The notes under the pieces were generated by a model that did not search any database, had not been told where the DNA came from, and saw only the letters and a program-made list of their open reading frames with translations. From Leishmania infantum JPCM5 (lineage: Eukaryota > Euglenozoa > Kinetoplastea > Trypanosomatida > Trypanosomatidae), in the NCBI RefSeq assembly GCF_000002875.2, contig NC_009402.2, forward strand, positions 67,001 to 131,000: a stretch of DNA of 64,000 nt, read 5' to 3'. Positions 24,214 through 36,526 of the stretch are shown here, one piece after another (positions within the stretch are counted from its first letter, which is position 1; the number at the start of each line of letters is the position of its first letter). Position numbers and translations under genes: made by a program.

Positions 24214-24444
24214 CTTCCTTCCTTTTGCGGGAAAGAATGAATCTTATTCTTCTCCTCTCCTCTTATGCTGCCGCTTCACTGTGTGCGCTGTGCCGCTGCG
24301 CGTGTAGGCGACTTTCCTTCGTTGCCTCGTCCGCCCTCTAGAGCAGAGTAACAGCAATAAGTCCTGTCGAGTAGTGCAGACACACGAGTCAAGGACTGAC
24401 GGGTGACGAGAGAAGGATGGACGGGGGTGCGGGGCGGGGCGGGG

Positions 24445-24486
24445 CTGCGAAAAAAAAAAGGAAAGAAAGAAACGGAAAGAAATGGA
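24445..24486 (-). promoter_or_regulatory. Strong trans-splice acceptor candidate for the right RRM gene
   Basis: Read on the minus strand, an almost uninterrupted C/T tract of about 35 bases, including a run of ten T, ends in CGCAG with the AG at 24446-24445. It is the cleanest acceptor in the window and would leave a 5' UTR of about 232 bases before the ATG at 24213. Confidence 0.6.
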
Positions 24487-24499
24487 GGATCGAGCGAGT

Positions 24500-27400
24500 A
24501 CACGAGTCGGTAGAGTCGACTATATTCGCAGTACTTCAGCGTTGTCACAAAAAGGGCACCGTCACGTCCACTCACGCACGCACAAAACCGGTCTTCGCAC
24601 CCCTCTCTCACCACGTGCTACTCCACCTGATGCACACGCGCGTGCAAACACTCAGGCACGCAGGCAGAAGGCGTCCTGTCCGCCACAAATGCACGCACTT
24701 GCGCAGCTTCAACGCCGGCAGAGATGAATACAGCAGGGTTGGAGCGGTGAAGGGAGGAAGAGGACTTGAGGGGTGGGCCCTGAAGCGCGTGGGGAGGAGA
24801 CGATCAAGACGCAACGAAAAAAAAGGCAAAGGCGGCCCCAAACGGCGCGACGGATGCCCGTTACGACAGCGCCGCTAAAAGCAGGAGGAGGACTGAGAGA
24901 CGCGTGGAGAGAAGAAACGCAGCAGGAAAGCACGCGAGCACGGCAAACATGCAAGAGGCACGGAAAAGCAGAGAGACGTGCAGGAAGAGCAAAATAGATG
25001 TAAAATAGAAAAAAGAGCAGACTCACAAGAAGAAACGCAAGCGGGCACGCGGAGCGAGGGACGACCACGAGACAAACACCAAAGACACACAAAAAAAAAA
25101 GGGCAAAGAAAATTTGTGTCGCGCGGGAAACAAAACGCAAAAGCCAAGCGGCAAGCAGAAGAATCCACGGAGAAGGACAGATCGTTGCGTCGGAGGCAGA
25201 TTTAACAGGAACACAACACGGGAGAACAAGGCAGGCAAAAAGAAAAAGAAAAAAGATGGGTGGAGAGGTGTGCAGAGGACGTTACAGAGTTACTCTGTGA
25301 AGCAAAATAAGAAAAAAGCGAAAAAGATTAGAATGCTGAACAAAACAAAGCAAAAACAACACAAGGCACGTGCACACAAAGTATGCAGCACGAATAAACG
25401 TCAACACCGACGCGAGGCGGCAGAGGGAGCGCGCACGAGTGTAGAGAAAGACTACCACCACGACAAGAGAAGAACAAAAATGAGTAACAGAAGCCACTAG
25501 GAACGCAAAGAGGCCCCTCCAAAAAAAAAAAGAAAGAAACGGAAGCACAGTGAGTGAGAGAGAGCTCAAACAACAGCAGCCAGAACGAGAGACGAGCAGA
25601 TCAACGTACACAGTAGAATGGAAACGAATAAAAAAAATTGTATAGAAGATAGGATTCACGTGAAACAGAACAAAATAAATACGAAAAAGCGAACGGAGAA
25701 TAGAGATGTTTAGTAGTAGTAGTAGTGATAGTGAGGCGTGTGTGCGTGTGTGTGTGTGTGTGTGTGTCGGGGGGAAGGCAGGTATCGAGGGAGGGCGGGC
25801 GTGGGCTAGCCGATGCACGCAACGAAACAAAAAAAAACACACAGAAAAAGAATTGGAGATGATGAAGGAAGAAACGGAAGAGAGAATAACAAGAGAAAAT
25901 GAAGGCCGAAATGAGCTACAACACTAGAAACTGTTTGTTATACTGATTTTTGTTTTGTATCAGTGCGTAGTCCCCGCTGTTGATGGCTGCTGGTTCTCTC
26001 AGCTTTCCTCGCTGCTCAATCACAAGAAAGCACGCGGCAGCCAAGAGGGGCGTTCGTCTTTGTGAAAAATCCGGTGAATGATCGCCGCTCCTTGGGGCTT
26101 GTTATCCGCAGGCGTGGGAGTAAGACGTGTAACGAGGCGAACACGCAAAAAGGCAAGCACGTCTGCGCGCAATCTCACTTTCCTCTTCCCTTTACGAAGA
26201 AGAAAGGAGAAGGAGATTGCGAAGTGCAGGTTTTTCGTGTGTGTGCGAGTGTTGTTGTTGCTGTTGCTGTCCTTGTTGTCCTTGCTGTGTGCACGTCTGG
26301 CCTCACGCGCAGCAGTTGCGTGTTGGGTGGTGATGCCTGCAACTCCTTCCTGTCCCTAAAAATCCCACGAACGGGTACGAGCGTGAAAGGCGGAGAGAGG
26401 GGAGGGACAGACCTCTGTTTCTTTTTCTTCGCTTTCAGTTATGTCCTCTTTTCGTTGCCCTTTGTGCGTGAAATCGATATCGTGCGTCCTCCCGCAGATG
26501 GACACCTTTTCTTTTTTTCCCCCCTCGCGTTCGTGTGTGGCGGATAGTCTTCCGATTCGTTTTCTTTTTTCGTCTGTGCACGATCGACGCCGCGGTGCAA
26601 CAGAAGACACAAACAAAACAGAAAAGAAAGGCCGCCAGAGGAACACCCCCGGTGACGACAACAGCAGCCACGGCAAAGAGGAGAAGGCAATGAGATGAGC
26701 TCCACGAGTAAAGGCGAAAGGAAAAAAAAACGTAAATCACCCAACAAAAACGAAGCAAAAAAAGGACGCAAGAGGAAACACAAGCCCCCCTAAAAAAAAA
26801 AGGAAATCTGCAAGCAATAAAATATAGGGAGTCGAAGGGCAAGTGATCGAGAGAAAAGAACGAAGCAAAGATATAGATATCTACCGATATACCTATAAGC
26901 AGCGCACAACCCAAAGAAGAAAGAGAAGTAACAAAAAAAACGGTGAAGGTGAGGAGAAGAGCCAAGGCAAGCGCAAGGGGGAGAGAGCTGGAGCGAGAGC
27001 AAGAAAGACAAGAGCTGAGGCGAAGGATGTGCACACACATGCACAGATCTATTTATATATATATATTTATATACTTACACACCGCTACAGATGTGCTGCG
27101 CCTCACACTTCGACGCGCAGAGGCAGAGAGCAAGAGCAGCCACAACGACGGCAACAGCAAAAAGGGGAGCAGGTATGTCTGCCGTATGAAGAAGGGTGAG
27201 GAACGCCGCAAAGAGCAAAGCCTTTGTGCTGCGGGGAAGGAAAAAAGAAGGGGGAGGGGGCAGGGACGCACTCAGCGACAGGGTGGAAGGAAAGCAATTC
27301 GAAAACGGCAAAAAAAAAAAACATACATACAACAAAAAAAAATCAAAAGAAATCCGCACGGACGAGAAACGGAGGCGAGGGGAGTGGAGTACTTTGGATT

Positions 27401-30400
27401 GACAATCAAGAAGACAAACAAAACGCACACACGGAGAGAGAGAGAGAGAGAAAAAGAGTGCGAAAATCTGATACAAGTTGAGTTCAAGACCCGGGAGTGC
27501 CCGAAGACACACAACACACGGAAACACAAGCACACGAGGGACAGAAAGTTTGTGTGTGTGTGTGTGTGTGCGTGTGTGTGTGTGTGTGATGTGTTTGACA
27601 GAAAAAAAAGGTAATCGATAAAGAATTGCGTCGAGAAAGGGAGGGAGAGCGCGAAACCTTTTTTTTAATGGCGAAAACAAAGAGGCGCAAAAGCCGGCTG
27701 GGCTTTACAGTATGCGGCTATACGCGAGCGCAGACACGGGGTAGTAAGAGAAGAAGGGAGAACGACCAGCACAGCGGACAGGCGAAAGGCCAAGAAAAAA
27801 AGGGCCTCACCAAAACAAAAATAACACGAAAAAAGCGGAACCCTAATAGACAAGATTTGAAGAAGGAAACAGCTGAAGTGCTGGACCCGTGAATAGAGGC
27901 GCACGCGAGTTGAAATGTTTTATATAAATCACAGCGTATGCACAAGGCAGGGCAAGGTGATCGGCCACGGAAGAGTGAGAGTGGGGGGGGGGGGGGCTGA
28001 AGAGAATGATAGTGATGATGTGGTGAGGGGAGGGGCTCGGCGACACAAACAAAAAAGAGTAAGGCGAAGCAAACCCGGTATATGCTGTTGTCGTTTTAAA
28101 GTAAGAGTACTACTAGGATGTGTGTGTATAGAGATTACGGAATGAGAGAGAGACAAATCCTCCGATGATGATGAGGGGGAGGGGGGATGTGAGAACTACG
28201 GCGCGCGCACACAAACAAACGCACCCACACGAGCACAAGGCTCAGATAAAGAGTAAAAGCAACAGGCGACAAACAAGAATATGTATCTGTGTGTACCTTA
28301 TCTTTTTCTTTGTGTGTGTGTGTTTGTGCGTGAGTATCTGGTTTTCGATAGCTCCTTTTTGTTGGTGTTGGTCTTTCTTGCTCTTTCTTCCTTCAGAGGT
28401 TATCTACACTGGTGTGGTGTGGGTGGACTGGCGTCGTGAGCCACTGGCGTAATGGCGGCTCACAAGTAATATCGTGAGAAGAAGGAGAGTGAGCAGAAAG
28501 GGCACGAGAGAAACAGGTCAACTACAGGCGCAAGACGAAAGAGACGAAGAAGATACAGCGGCAAAGAAAGATCGGTGGAGGGCGGGAGGGCAGCGAGAGG
28601 ACGAGGGGAATGAAAGAAAAAAGTGGCAAGAAACGAGAAAGAAAGAACGTAAAGATGTGGAACCCAATAAGAAGAAAAAATAAACGAAATCCATAAAGAG
28701 ATCGAAGACACAAAAGCGAATGAGTTATGAGGCAAGAGTGGTGTAAAAGACAAAATAGGTCGAAGCTGGCAGATGCAGAACGACCACAAGACGAGAAAGA
28801 TCAAGATAACGGCAGAGGTCCAAGGACGAGAATCGGAGGGAGTGAGGGAGGAGGGGGCAGCAGAAAGAATACCCCGAAATACCACCCGCAAAGAAGGAAG
28901 AAATGGACAAGGGTGATTGAAAGCAATGGAGTCGGAGGACAAGAAGAAACCCAGGAGTACTACACAACAAGAGACGCGGCCAGACGAATAGACACACGCA
29001 CACACACCAGAGAGAGGGGTGGAGGCAGGGATACGACACCAAGCGAAAAACGCGTAAAGGCTAACACTGAGGGAAGCGAACAAACAGCAGCGGAGAAGGA
29101 CGAGGAAGAGGAGAGAATACAAACCACCAAGTCTGAAAAAAAAATGAAAAAAAGGGGGAGGGCGGGCAAGAAAAACGAGGTCAAGAAAAAAAGAAATACA
29201 AAGGTTTTGAGTACAGAAACCAGACAAACACGTAAGCAAAGAAATGCATGAACAGAAGCTGGAAAAAAAAAAGAAACAGGAGAAGGAAGAGAGGGGAGAA
29301 GTGCAGCGGAGGCGGAGAGCAAAAGAGGCACGCGTGCACAGAACTACCGCTGACACATAAAGCGAAACCAAAACAAAAAAAAAGAAGGTAGGAACTAAGG
29401 AGAGCCAAAACGTAAAAGGGGTGGGTCAGAAAAGACAAGTGAGAAAAAAAGCAAAGAGAAATGATGGATAAACGACGGAGAGAAGGGGAAGAAGACGACG
29501 AGCAAGGGAGAACGAGAAGCGCTCGAGTGTGCTACACATGCAATGGTTTCCTTCTCTGCTTTCCCTTCTTTTTGCGTCTTAGCCTTTCTCGTCCTGTTAT
29601 TGCTTTCTGTTTCGTCCCTTCCGTTTTCTTACTTGATTACGTGCCTTTCTGTTTTTGTTTGTGCTGTGCGTGCCCTGTGTGTGTGTGTCTCTCTGTGTAT
29701 TTTGTCTTATTTCTTTTTTCTTGTCGGTTTGCTGCTTGCTGTTATCCTTGCATTTTTTGGCGGGAGGAGGAGGAGGATGGGGAGAGGGGGATCGTATGTT
29801 GTCGCCCAGCACAGTCAAACAACACAGCGGAAGGAAACAAGAACCTGAGAGGCGGTGGCCACCACACCACCACCGAAAAAAAAGAACCCACAAAAATGAA
29901 AAAAGCAAACGCGACAACCTCGTCAGAAAGACGGCACGGAAGAAATGAGTTCAGTCCTTGCAAAAGCACACGGAGATCTGGTGAGGTGGCAGGAAGGGAG
30001 AAGGGAGAAGCGGATCAAGAGAGAGCGCCTCTTTTTCGTACTTGCTGCTGATGCTGAGTCTTTCTAACAGCTGCACAGAACTCGCTGGCCTCCGAAACCG
30101 TTATGATTCGACCCTTCTTCGCTGTTTCCTCCTCGCTTCGTGGTGCTCTGCTGATCGCTTTTCGTGCACTTGCGTGACAAGCGGAAATCAGCGAGCCTTC
30201 GAACTTTGCTCGCCTCGCCCACGTACGCCTTTTCCCTTTTTCTTCCGGTGTACCAGGGCGGGAGTTCCACTGATCGCGTACCTCCTCTTCTTCACTACTT
30301 CTGCCGCAGCGTACGTGTGTGTTTCGTCGCTCTTTTTTTCTGCTTGATGCGCGTTGCTTCGGCTTGTCTGTCGTCCGACAGTCGTCGAGAGAGGTCGCTT

Positions 30401-31249
30401 GCTCCGCTACTTTCGCGGCGCCGTAGGTTCTTTTTTGTTTTTTTTTTCGGTCGACTGCCTGTGTGTGCTTTCTTCTGGGGGTATTCAGCGGCTGGGATAG
30501 AGATGCGCGTGCCTTCAGGTTACCTACTGTAGATCTGTTTGTTTTTCTTGGTCACCTTTTCGTCTGTCTCTTTCCTTTTTCGTTGGGAAGGGAGTGAAAC
30601 CACACCGGGAAGGGCGGAGACCGGCACCGAATTACTCTGGTGTTTTTCCTTGGGTGCGCGCTCTGTTTTGTCACCGTCGCTTGGGTCTTCGCTCCGCTTT
30701 TGCTGCTGTGGGTGTCTCCGCAGATGACGTCTGTGCGCCCGTGTCCGCGCGCAGCGTGTCTGTCGTTCTTATTTGGGAGGGGAGTGAGAGCGAAATGTGC
30801 CGCACCGATGCGCTTCAGGAGATCATCCAGCAATGCCGCGCACCTGTCCTTGCACTCGCGATGCGGCGGCGTTGGTGTAGTTGCTTCGTGTGGTTGTCTT
30901 CGTTCCTTGAGACCTGCTACCTGTCCTTTTTCTCTTGTTGTTGAATGGCAAAAAGAAGGTGGCTACTGTGTGTCCTGCAAGGTGACTCAGCTGTCGATTT
31001 TCTGATGAGAGGAGGAAAGGCGTTGAATGGGTGGGAGGGGAAAGGGGCATGGAAAATACAGAGCATGCCACTTGGGACATCAACGCGGTTCGCATACGCG
31101 ACTGGCATAGCACCTACCGGCCTACGGCACATTCGAGAGAGAGAGAGCGCACTTTGCACCACCTTCAGGTGGTCGGCAGTTTTGTGGAGGCCTTCGACCA
31201 TAGAGGCCGGGGTATTTGGAAACTGCCCGTGCATGTCTTTTTTTCCCCC
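24500..31249. other. Gene-free region between the zinc-finger remnant and the right RRM gene
   Basis: Low-complexity DNA, mostly purine-rich on the plus strand, with GT repeats at 25738-25767 and 27550-27589, a TAG repeat near 25710-25728, an AT repeat at 27050-27075 and a run of fourteen G at 27983-27996. Patches at about 26160-26580, 29540-29760 and 30040-30950 are T-rich on the plus strand instead. No gene supported. Confidence 0.6.
27550..27589. repeat. GT microsatellite
   Basis: About twenty GT units with a single C interruption. Confidence 0.9.
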
Positions 31250-32584
31250 TTTTCAGGAATGATCACTGCGAGCGCTGCCGTAGCGAGGCGCCATCCGTGG
31301 CGGTTCGACGCCCCATGCGCGAGGTCTTCTTCCTGTGCGCGGAAGCGTCTCTCCGATAGGTCACGTGCTCCTTCCGCCGGCAACCGCCCCCCCCCCCCAT
31401 CTCGCTGGCCGGAGCGCGAATCCGAGGCAGCGCATAATCTCGAAACGATGGGGGAGAGGCACTTTGGACGGTTTGCACCGACGGCGGAGAGAGACGGGTC
31501 GGATGCCTCCTCGGGCGGGGGCAGGAATGGATCGGGCAGTCCAAACGGCTCGCAGAGAAGCATGGAGGGGGAGGCGGCGAAGGCGACCTTGGCGGCGCTG
31601 GCGTCGGCAATTCCGTGACGATGTTGTTCTTCCAGGCCTGGGCAACACCGTAGACGCTCGGGGAACTCCTCGCAGCGGTGGTCACGCACCCACGGCGAGG
31701 CTTTTGCAAGATCGCCGACCCCATTGGACGCGGATAAGGTGGACCGTGTGCAGAGCAGGAACGATGAAGGTGCTGAGGCATATCGTGCGCTGTAGCGTTT
31801 TGGGTGGCGGAGCTTCCGCGTCCTAGGTACGCCATTCTCCATGAAGATGCGTGTGCGGTGTTGCGGGTGGTGCATCCATAGGCGGAATAGCAGTCTGGAG
31901 CGCGCGCAATAGGTAGCGGAGCGCCACTGGCAGTAGAATGAGGAAACTCTGGGTCCGGGTGTGGGCTCGGCGCTGGGGCGGGGGCTGCGAGCATGTTTCT
32001 CTGCCTGGTGCGCCCTCAGTTCGCCAGCCCTTAAGTAGACACGAAGACGGTGGGGGCGGGCACAGCGTGCATCCATCTCAACGGCGCGGCGTTCGACCGG
32101 GTCGTGGCCAAACTCACTGTCCGGGGGCAAAAGGGTCGCGTGCGCCGACCGGTGGTGTACGCCAAGGCGAAAACGCACCACGGGCATCCCACAGGCGGGG
32201 CAGACCACACGGCCGGGATGATTGGCGGGGGGCTCCGCAACGGATAGGGGCGTGTCTCAGGGGCGGCGGATGGTGCTACCGTCCACCTCCGGGAAGAGGG
32301 GGTCAGTGCAACGGGGATGCACGTTGTGGCAACGTCGGCGGATCGAATACCTGCAGTACACCTGCGGGGGGTGGGGGCACCTCCAGCGGAGGCCCGCTGG
32401 GCGGAGGTGGCTGCGGCGCTCGAGGCTCGGGATCTGGCGGGCTTACAGGGCGGGGCAGAAAGCGGCGGAACGGTTCGCAGTGACGGAAGTAATTTTGGGG
32501 GAGCAAGGTGCGGGCACAGAGGGGACATTGCCAGCGGTGAGGGTTTTCGGCGGCTGGGGTAATTCTCAGGAAGCGTCTGTACAA
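31250..32584 (-). pseudogene. C2H2 zinc-finger retroposon remnant (ingi/L1Tc-related DIRE candidate)
   Basis: The minus strand keeps GC-rich, protein-like sequence over 1.3 kb, but no single frame spans it. In one frame WQCPLCARTLLPQNYFRHC near 32540-32480 looks like the start of a zinc finger. In another, CPACGMPVVRFRLGVHHRSAH near 32200-32140 is a perfect C-x2-C-x12-H-x3-H finger, followed by a decayed finger that keeps HQAEKH. C2H2 fingers at the C-terminus are typical of the trypanosomatid ingi/L1Tc retroposon ORF, whose degenerate Leishmania relatives are called DIREs. I saw no reverse-transcriptase or RNase H motif, so this would be only the 3' part. A SIDER copy, a truncated derivative of the same clade, lies about 350 bases away. 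A decayed host zinc-finger gene is the alternative. Confidence 0.5.
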
Positions 32585-32929
32585 GTCGTGGGGCGATGGT
32601 GCGTCTGTTCACGGTACGCACACACGCACGCGTGTGTTGCGCATGTACGCGGCTTTCTCGTTTTCACAGCCATAACAAAAAGAGAAGGAAAGAAGAAGAG
32701 AAATCAAAGACGGAGACGAGCAGGCACGCACACATGAACAATTCCATCGAGGGGGAGCGTCCAAAAACAACGCTCTGCAGACGAACACGCATCGCAGAAA
32801 GTGCGAAGCGGCCCACAAGTGCGGAGCCAATCATCCAGCAGGGCTTTTACGCCATCTCTCTGCTATCACTGGCCACTCTCGAAGCAGACGTTTTCCTTGA
32901 CTTGCCTATTCTTCGGCACAAAATCAGCT

Positions 32930-33452
32930 CAACTCCGATCGACACCCCTCTGCCCCGCCACAGGCCTCCACCACCGCGTGTGGGGCGAAGCAGCGCTTCA
33001 CACGCGCGCTACAAAAATGCCAGCACAGTCATTTCAGAACGGCCTGCGCCTCAAACTCCGCCCACCACCCCGCGCTGCGCAGGTCGCCTCACAGCCGCTT
33101 CCCTCACCAGTGGGCCGTGTGAGGGCCCGGGGCGAGACAGTCGTTCAAGTGCCGTGGGCGCCCTGCCCATCACGTGGATGGGCACAGACCTGTTCACAGT
33201 CGCAGGTCGCCCCGACGCCACGCCGTCCAGGGCACGGCCGCCCACATCAGCAGGGATGCATCGCACTCGCCTCCCCCCTACGTCGTAGGCACCTGGCCCG
33301 GTCACCACCTCAAGTGGTTCGGCATTTGGCAGGGATATAGGAGGGCTGCTTTGGCCTCCTCCACCCACACAGAGGGTGCGGGGCCGCTGGGCCCTGAGAT
33401 GCCACGCGCGGAGGTGTGTGTCCCTCCTCTGTCATCAGGGACTCAAAGCAGT
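32930..33452 (+). mobile_element. SIDER-type retroposon copy 2
   Basis: The fullest copy, about 520 bases. It shares the left extension CGACACCCCTCTGC with copy 3 and the right extension CATCAGGGACTCAAAGCAG with copy 4, so those extensions belong to the element. It lies about 1.3 kb downstream of the GLF stop and about 350 bases from the zinc-finger retroposon remnant. Confidence 0.82.
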
Positions 33453-34757
33453 TTGAGAAGGAACATCCTCAGCTTTCTCTTTCACCATGTGTGGCCGTTT
33501 TCTTCTGGCTGTGCTTCTTCGATTTCACACATCTTGACAAAAAGGGAGGTAAGGAGTTGAAAGAACGAGGCGCGCGTGCGGCCCATCACTCAAGAGCTCC
33601 CCCCACACACACACAAACGCACTTACACAGAGCGGCACCGCCTCCATACCTGATCTCGTCCCCTTAACATCAAAAAAGGAATGAGCTGATATTGGAAGGT
33701 GTGCAAGACCCCCTTCCTCATCCCTCTCGTGCACACGCATGTGAGTACAAATAAAAAAAGAAAAGAAAACGGCGAGGCATCCCGTCTGTCACATCCACAA
33801 ACACGCAACTGTCTGTATGCGTGTGTGTGTGTGTGTGCTGGGGGGATGGGGGGTGCACCGCAGGCTACGTGCAGTCCGTCGCGATACTAACACGGCACTA
33901 CGGACGCATGTATCAAGCCATCATTCTGGTCCCAACCCCGTTTGGCTGTCTGTCCATCTCTTCCTCTCCCTCACGTTCCGGCCATGATGATCCGACTGCC
34001 TGTGCCCTCTTACGATTGTGTGTCTATGCGATTCACTGCGCCACCCTCTACTGCTACGTCGGTGCCACATGTAGCACGGGCAGGAAACGCGGATCCCCCT
34101 TCGCTGGCCCTAGCGTGCAGGACAGAGCGGCGCGAGCGCAGTGGGGTGGGGAAGGCGACAGTGCGCGTGCGTGCCCCTACGGCATCAGGCACGCACGCAA
34201 GCACGCACATAGCGGGTGGAAGAGGTGTGGGGCACAAGACAAGGAGGCATGAATACGCTGAAAAATGAGCAACGCCCTAGACCCGGGACTCTCGTCGGGC
34301 AAAGCAGCGCAGGGGATGTGGCCAGAGTAGACGAGCAAGCACACACAAAAAAGAAAAGAAAACACGTAAAAGGCGGTGGGGAGCGGTGGGACACCATTAC
34401 ACCGCGCAGTACAGACACGCTATGCCACAGAGGGTCAGAGAGGCATGAGCGTCGGCATAGGAGTCGCTCTTTTGTCGATGCTCTCGTTTTGTCTTTCCTC
34501 CGCATTTCTTGATGGAGAGCCGCCAGGTGCGCCAGAGGTCGTGCGTCGCTGCACGCACGGCATGAAGAACAGAGAAAGTGCGGTAGAGTCTCCTCTTCCT
34601 GGGTAGTCCTCACCCCTCCTCTGACAACCGTGCAGCGGCGCTCAGCTTTTCTGTGTGCCGGGGCGATGGTGAAGGTCGTCGTACGGGGCAGTGACGCACA
34701 TGATAGGTGAAAGGGAAACCCCTCGACATCCTTGTCCATGACTGCCAACCTTGGCCT
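33453..34757. other. Probable GLF 3' UTR and spacer
   Basis: No coding sequence supported. Composition is more mixed than further left, with a short GT run near 33819 and a GC-rich patch at 33880-34260. Confidence 0.5.
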
Positions 34758-36236
34758 CTACGAGGCCGTCGACGACAATGTGCAGCGCATCTCACCGCGC
34801 TGGGTATTGACCTTTTCTGGTTTATGCACGGTGTCCTCGTCGGTGCCGTGAAAGATGTGTCCCACTGCCTCGACGCCTTGCATCAACGAGTGATCTTGAT
34901 TTGCTACCTCGTACCGCCATGCGCCGAAGCGGCCGCGCGAATAGATCTGATACTTGTCACGCAGTACCGGCTGCACCTCCTCCAGCAGCTCGTTGCGGCC
35001 CACGAATGGGATCGGGTAGCCCTTCTTCTCAATGTGGTGCCAACGCGACACAATCTCGTCCTCTGGGCGAAGTAACGTCGCCGTTCGAAGGCCAGCAATG
35101 CAGTCTTCCACTACGGTGTCCACGTTGACGGGTTTGTATTGCACATTTTGGCTTACCTCCAGCAGGATGCTCCAGTGCCCCTCCGGCGCGTTTGTGTCCG
35201 CGTAGCGGGAGAAGATCGTCGCGCGGTAGAACGGAATACCGTCGTCCGGAAAGTACAGCCAGCACGCCGTCCGCATCTCTGGTGGCGGGCACCCTTTCAC
35301 GCCGATGCCGATGATGTGGGTGGAACTGTAAACCATCTTTTCAGCAATCTCGCGCAGCCGCGGCGATTTGAGCGCCGACGCTGACGCGGTCTCTGCATCC
35401 TCCTCCACTCCGGCCGCCACGGCGAGAAGAAGATCATCTAGCGGCATCGTGGAGACAAGCGCATCGTACGACACCGCCTCGCCACTCGCCATTGTCAGCG
35501 TCTTCGTAATCGGGTTCACCTTGGTGACGCGGCACTGTGGTCCAAGCGTCTTGTGCGCCTCTGGGATCATCTTCCACACGGCCTTGTAGATGGCGCCGGT
35601 GCCGCCCGACTTCGGGAACCGGAAAGTGGCGTTGGGGCCCCAGCCAATGTCATCGCGCTTGAGTTGGATGTTCTCCCTGATGCGCTCAACGTTCACAGCG
35701 GCCACGCGCTCGCCAACCCACTCCGTGCTCATCACATGCAGCGGCACTGCCCACACCTTAAAGTTGTACGGGCGCATGAAAACCTCGGCGATGCCCTCGC
35801 CAAAATGACGCGAGACATACTCGGCGAAGTTCTGCGGCTTCTCCTGCGCGGCGACAGCACGCGCCGCCTCGGCCTCCTCAATACCTTTCAGGCAAGTGTC
35901 TCGCACCTCCGGTGGGAGGCGGTGAATGTTGCTCTGAAACGGGTATGGCACCCAGGCGCCGGAGCAGCGCACCCATGACTCGCGCTGGAGCGTGTTCCAG
36001 TCAGAGATGGCGAGGTTCATGACATCGTCAAAGTACGCGTAGTGGGAAAAGATGACGTGGCCACCCATGTCCCATAAGAAACCTTTTTCGTCGAGGACGC
36101 TGCGCGAGAGGCCGCCAGGGACGGCGCCGCCGTCGTAGAGATGGAAGTTGGCGTGCTTGAGCTCCATCAAACGCACAGCAGCGCCGAGGCCGGTCGGACC
36201 GGCGCCAATTATGACCACCTTCTTGTCAGCGCTCAT
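34758..36236 (-). CDS. GLF: UDP-galactopyranose mutase
   Basis: Predicted 492-residue flavoenzyme that interconverts UDP-galactopyranose and UDP-galactofuranose, the donor for galactofuranose in Leishmania lipophosphoglycan and glycoinositolphospholipids. The N-terminal Rossmann fold shows GAGPTG at residues 11-16 for FAD binding, GGLSRS at 41-46 and the mutase signature GGHVIFSHY at 58-66, which contains the conserved histidine. Further family blocks are GWGPNATFRFPKSGGTGAIY in the middle and RGRFGAWRYEVANQDHSLMQ near the C-terminus. Length matches the eukaryotic enzyme, and no signal peptide or membrane segment is seen. The ATG at 36236 directly precedes the FAD motif and lies 68 bases after a splice-acceptor candidate. 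AHA1 lies 1.4 kb upstream. Downstream is a gene-poor region with a SIDER copy about 1.3 kb past the stop. Identification by family motifs is secure. Confidence 0.97.
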   Translation of the reverse strand: MSADKKVVIIGAGPTGLGAAVRLMELKHANFHLYDGGAVPGGLSRSVLDEKGFLWDMGGHVIFSHYAYFDDVMNLAISDWNTLQRESWVRCSGAWVPYPFQSNIHRLPPEVRDTCLKGIEEAEAARAVAAQEKPQNFAEYVSRHFGEGIAEVFMRPYNFKVWAVPLHVMSTEWVGERVAAVNVERIRENIQLKRDDIGWGPNATFRFPKSGGTGAIYKAVWKMIPEAHKTLGPQCRVTKVNPITKTLTMASGEAVSYDALVSTMPLDDLLLAVAAGVEEDAETASASALKSPRLREIAEKMVYSSTHIIGIGVKGCPPPEMRTACWLYFPDDGIPFYRATIFSRYADTNAPEGHWSILLEVSQNVQYKPVNVDTVVEDCIAGLRTATLLRPEDEIVSRWHHIEKKGYPIPFVGRNELLEEVQPVLRDKYQIYSRGRFGAWRYEVANQDHSLMQGVEAVGHIFHGTDEDTVHKPEKVNTQRGEMRCTLSSTAS

Positions 36237-36302
36237 GATGGTTTTGCTGCGCGTGTCTGCGTTGCGTCAGTTGATGTGCGTGCTTGCGCTCGGCTGTGGT
36301 TC

Positions 36303-36430
36303 TTAGAAGTGAAGCGTGACAAGCAGAGACGGAGTGAATAGTCAGTAGACATGCGTGAAGGGAGCGGGCAACAAGGGAAATACAACAGTGTATGCCCGAG
36401 GAAAGCGAGGGAGAGAGCGAGGGGGGGCAA
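36303..36430 (-). promoter_or_regulatory. Candidate trans-splice acceptor for GLF
   Basis: On the minus strand the region from about 36430 to 36305 is rich in C and T, with a run of seven C near its upstream end. It finishes at CTTCTAAG with the AG at 36304-36303, 68 bases before the GLF start codon. Other AGs occur within the tract, so exact use is uncertain. Confidence 0.4.
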
Positions 36431-36435
36431 CAAAT

Positions 36436-36526
36436 ATGTATACATATACGTACACACACACATATATATATACATACATATATGCGCATAGATGTGTATA
36501 TTTATATATATATATATTTGTGTGCG
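36436..36526. repeat. AT-rich microsatellite upstream of GLF
   Basis: Alternating TA/CA/GT dinucleotides with several TATATATA runs, much more AT-rich than the surrounding DNA. It lies just upstream of the candidate GLF splice region and may be structured or slippage-prone. Confidence 0.8.

Noticed and set aside
23341..24240. 299-codon plus-strand frame
   Set aside because: Shadow of the right RRM gene on the other strand; the RNP motifs prove the minus frame.
28460..29371. 303-codon minus-strand open frame
   Set aside because: Same pyrimidine-tract artefact, with homopolymer-driven residues and no domain.
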